Shown here one piece after another: positions 4,881-5,907 of a stretch of DNA of 5,907 nt. The translations under genes were made by a program, and so were the position numbers. A model generated the notes under the pieces. The model had not been told where the DNA came from. It was given only the letters and a program-made list of their open reading frames with translations, and searched no databases. Positions within the stretch are counted from its first letter, which is position 1, and the number at the start of each line of letters is the position of its first letter. Origin of the DNA: CAZNLL01 sp964573885 (GTDB lineage Bacteria > Desulfobacterota > DSM-4660 > Desulfatiglandales > Desulfatiglandaceae); NCBI GenBank assembly GCA_964573885.1, contig CAZNLL010000179.1, positions 1 to 5,907 on the forward strand, given 5' to 3'.

Positions 4881-5900
4881 TTAATCGACATGAAAATGAT
4901 ATCTTTTTCGGGCATCTTGTTTGATTTGATCCATATTCAATCCAATATCTTTTTGTGGGGATACAACATGGATAGAATACTGCTGTGACCGTTTTCCCAG
5001 TTTGGTGCGTGAATAAATGCGTAAGACTCCCAAAATGCCTTTATTCTCATGGGTGGCAAAAATATCTTCAGAAGTATAATTCTGGTTTCTGCGTTTCAAT
5101 TCGCGGAGAAGCGTTTGATTGATTTGTTCAAGAGAGAATGTCGCAAATTCTCCAAAATTACCAATCCCCAGGATTCTGGTTAAGCCGGTGAAGCTGTTTT
5201 CTTTATATCGCGTGCCATGACATACGATGAGGTGGGGTTCATAAAGGACGGCACCGTTTTTTGTGATCATTGAATCTTGCGCCGTATCCAGGCGGTATGC
5301 GAACATTTCGGCTTCATCTGTAGAGAAGTTCCAGGCGGTCTTACAATAGGTAAAAAATAGGGGCGGATCAATGAGGCCGACGGCTGCACAGGTACTTATG
5401 CGTGTCCGGGCTCCAAAGGGACGGGGCATATATATGGGACAGTGGCTCCGTACAATATCATCCGAAATGACTGCAAAATGATTGTAAGATTTTATCTTTT
5501 TTTTCCTTCTAAATGCGGCCCTCCTGAATGTATAGATATATCTGGCTGCTTTTGAGAAAAAGCCACTATCCAGGTTGACCCCTGCTGCTATTCCATCTGG
5601 AAAAAGTAATGTGGCATTATCATATTCCATGGCCTTGCGGACTTTTTTACGGAAGGCCTTGGGTGTGACCGCACTATCGCGGTCATATTGAATGGGCATC
5701 TCATCTACATCTTTGTAGATCAACCCCCCTGGAATGAATATGGCCCCTTTATTGTCAAATTTTCCAGTAGCCCCTTCTTCATATGGCTCTGGAAGAAAGC
5801 CCTCCTTTTTTTGGCCCAGCATTTTCCATAGGGTGTCGACACGTATGGAGATAATTTCTTTCATCAATTCATTTTCTATGAGTTTCTTTTTTGTAACCAT
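4881..5900 (-). CDS. Unrecognised 339-residue protein, possibly incomplete at its 5' end
   Basis: I do not recognise this protein. The frame is open for 339 codons, far longer than chance, and its composition is that of a soluble mixed alpha/beta protein: no signal peptide and no clear membrane segment. Visible points are a Gly-rich stretch GAIFIPGGLIY (52-62), LLFPDGIAAGVNLDSGFF (98-115), a very basic patch at 126-137 (RR, RRKKK, K), a segment with HCPIYMPRPFGARTR (153-167), NGAVL (215-219), HGTRY (228-232) and a charged C-terminal half. The basic patch could bind nucleic acid or another anion. ATG 5900 is the first Met, but only 7 bases of upstream DNA are present, the frame stays open to the edge and no SD is seen, so the true start may lie outside; ATG 5864 is a later alternative. 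Codon and base use are more AT-rich than in the neighbours, which suggests acquired DNA. Confidence 0.7.
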   Translation of the reverse strand: MVTKKKLIENELMKEIISIRVDTLWKMLGQKKEGFLPEPYEEGATGKFDNKGAIFIPGGLIYKDVDEMPIQYDRDSAVTPKAFRKKVRKAMEYDNATLLFPDGIAAGVNLDSGFFSKAARYIYTFRRAAFRRKKKIKSYNHFAVISDDIVRSHCPIYMPRPFGARTRISTCAAVGLIDPPLFFTYCKTAWNFSTDEAEMFAYRLDTAQDSMITKNGAVLYEPHLIVCHGTRYKENSFTGLTRILGIGNFGEFATFSLEQINQTLLRELKRRNQNYTSEDIFATHENKGILGVLRIYSRTKLGKRSQQYSIHVVSPQKDIGLNMDQIKQDARKRYHFHVD

Positions 5901-5907
5901 AGGAAAT

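Noticed and set aside
4806..4988. Plus-strand frame of 60 codons.
   Set aside because: It overlaps the 3' end of the 339-residue minus-strand gene, has no SD and encodes a hydrophobic AT-rich sequence without family features; it is most likely chance.
4881..5900. Possible diadenylate cyclase (DAC/DisA) domain, because of NGAVL and HGTRY, which recall the DGA and GTRHR motifs.
   Set aside because: The spacing between the two motifs is much too short, the Asp of DGA is Asn and the GTRHR motif lacks its His/Arg. The resemblance is too weak to name a function.
1..5907. CRISPR array, insertion sequence or transposase, or integrase attachment site.
   Set aside because: No regularly spaced repeats, no transposase-like protein and no terminal repeats flanking a gene were found in the window.

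Overview
The window looks like the chromosome of a strictly or facultatively anaerobic bacterium. The gene content (an oxygen-sensitive class III ribonucleotide reductase with the longer NrdG type of activase, a cluster-9 metal ABC transporter led by a Cys-rich ribbon-helix-helix protein, and an orphan FeoA) reminds me most of Desulfobacterota (former Deltaproteobacteria, sulfate reducers and relatives). That assignment is an inference from gene style, not from a marker gene.

Layout. Bases 2-1376 (+) hold the 3' part of nrdD and a complete nrdG, an operon that makes deoxynucleotides without oxygen. It converges, with only 59 bp between, on a four-gene minus-strand operon (4234 down to 1436): a small ribbon-helix-helix/zinc-knuckle-like protein, a periplasmic metal-binding protein, an ABC ATPase and a membrane permease. 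The genes are packed very tightly (4-bp overlap, 3-bp gap, then a probable 8-bp overlap). Divergent from this operon, 4406-4621 (+) encodes a lone FeoA-type protein with no feoB next to it. From about 4620 to the right edge the DNA becomes visibly richer in A+T. It holds an AT-rich inverted-repeat block, about 220 bp with no convincing gene, and a 339-residue minus-strand protein that I do not recognise and that may begin at or beyond the window edge.

How it fits together. The most informative site is the 171-bp divergent intergenic region 4235-4405. A perfect 9+9 bp inverted repeat (4297-4320) carries a consensus TTGACA -35 box in each arm, one firing left into the metal-transport operon and one firing right into feoA. 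One protein bound there would block both promoters. The obvious candidate is the ribbon-helix-helix protein that is the first gene of the leftward operon and carries two CxxC pairs plus several His residues. The working model is therefore an autoregulated metal-homeostasis module (sensor, high-affinity zinc- or manganese-type importer and FeoA-like protein). The model is inference; the palindrome, the promoter boxes and the protein motifs can be read directly. A second oddity is that the binding protein has Ala where this family's first metal-ligand His is usually found.
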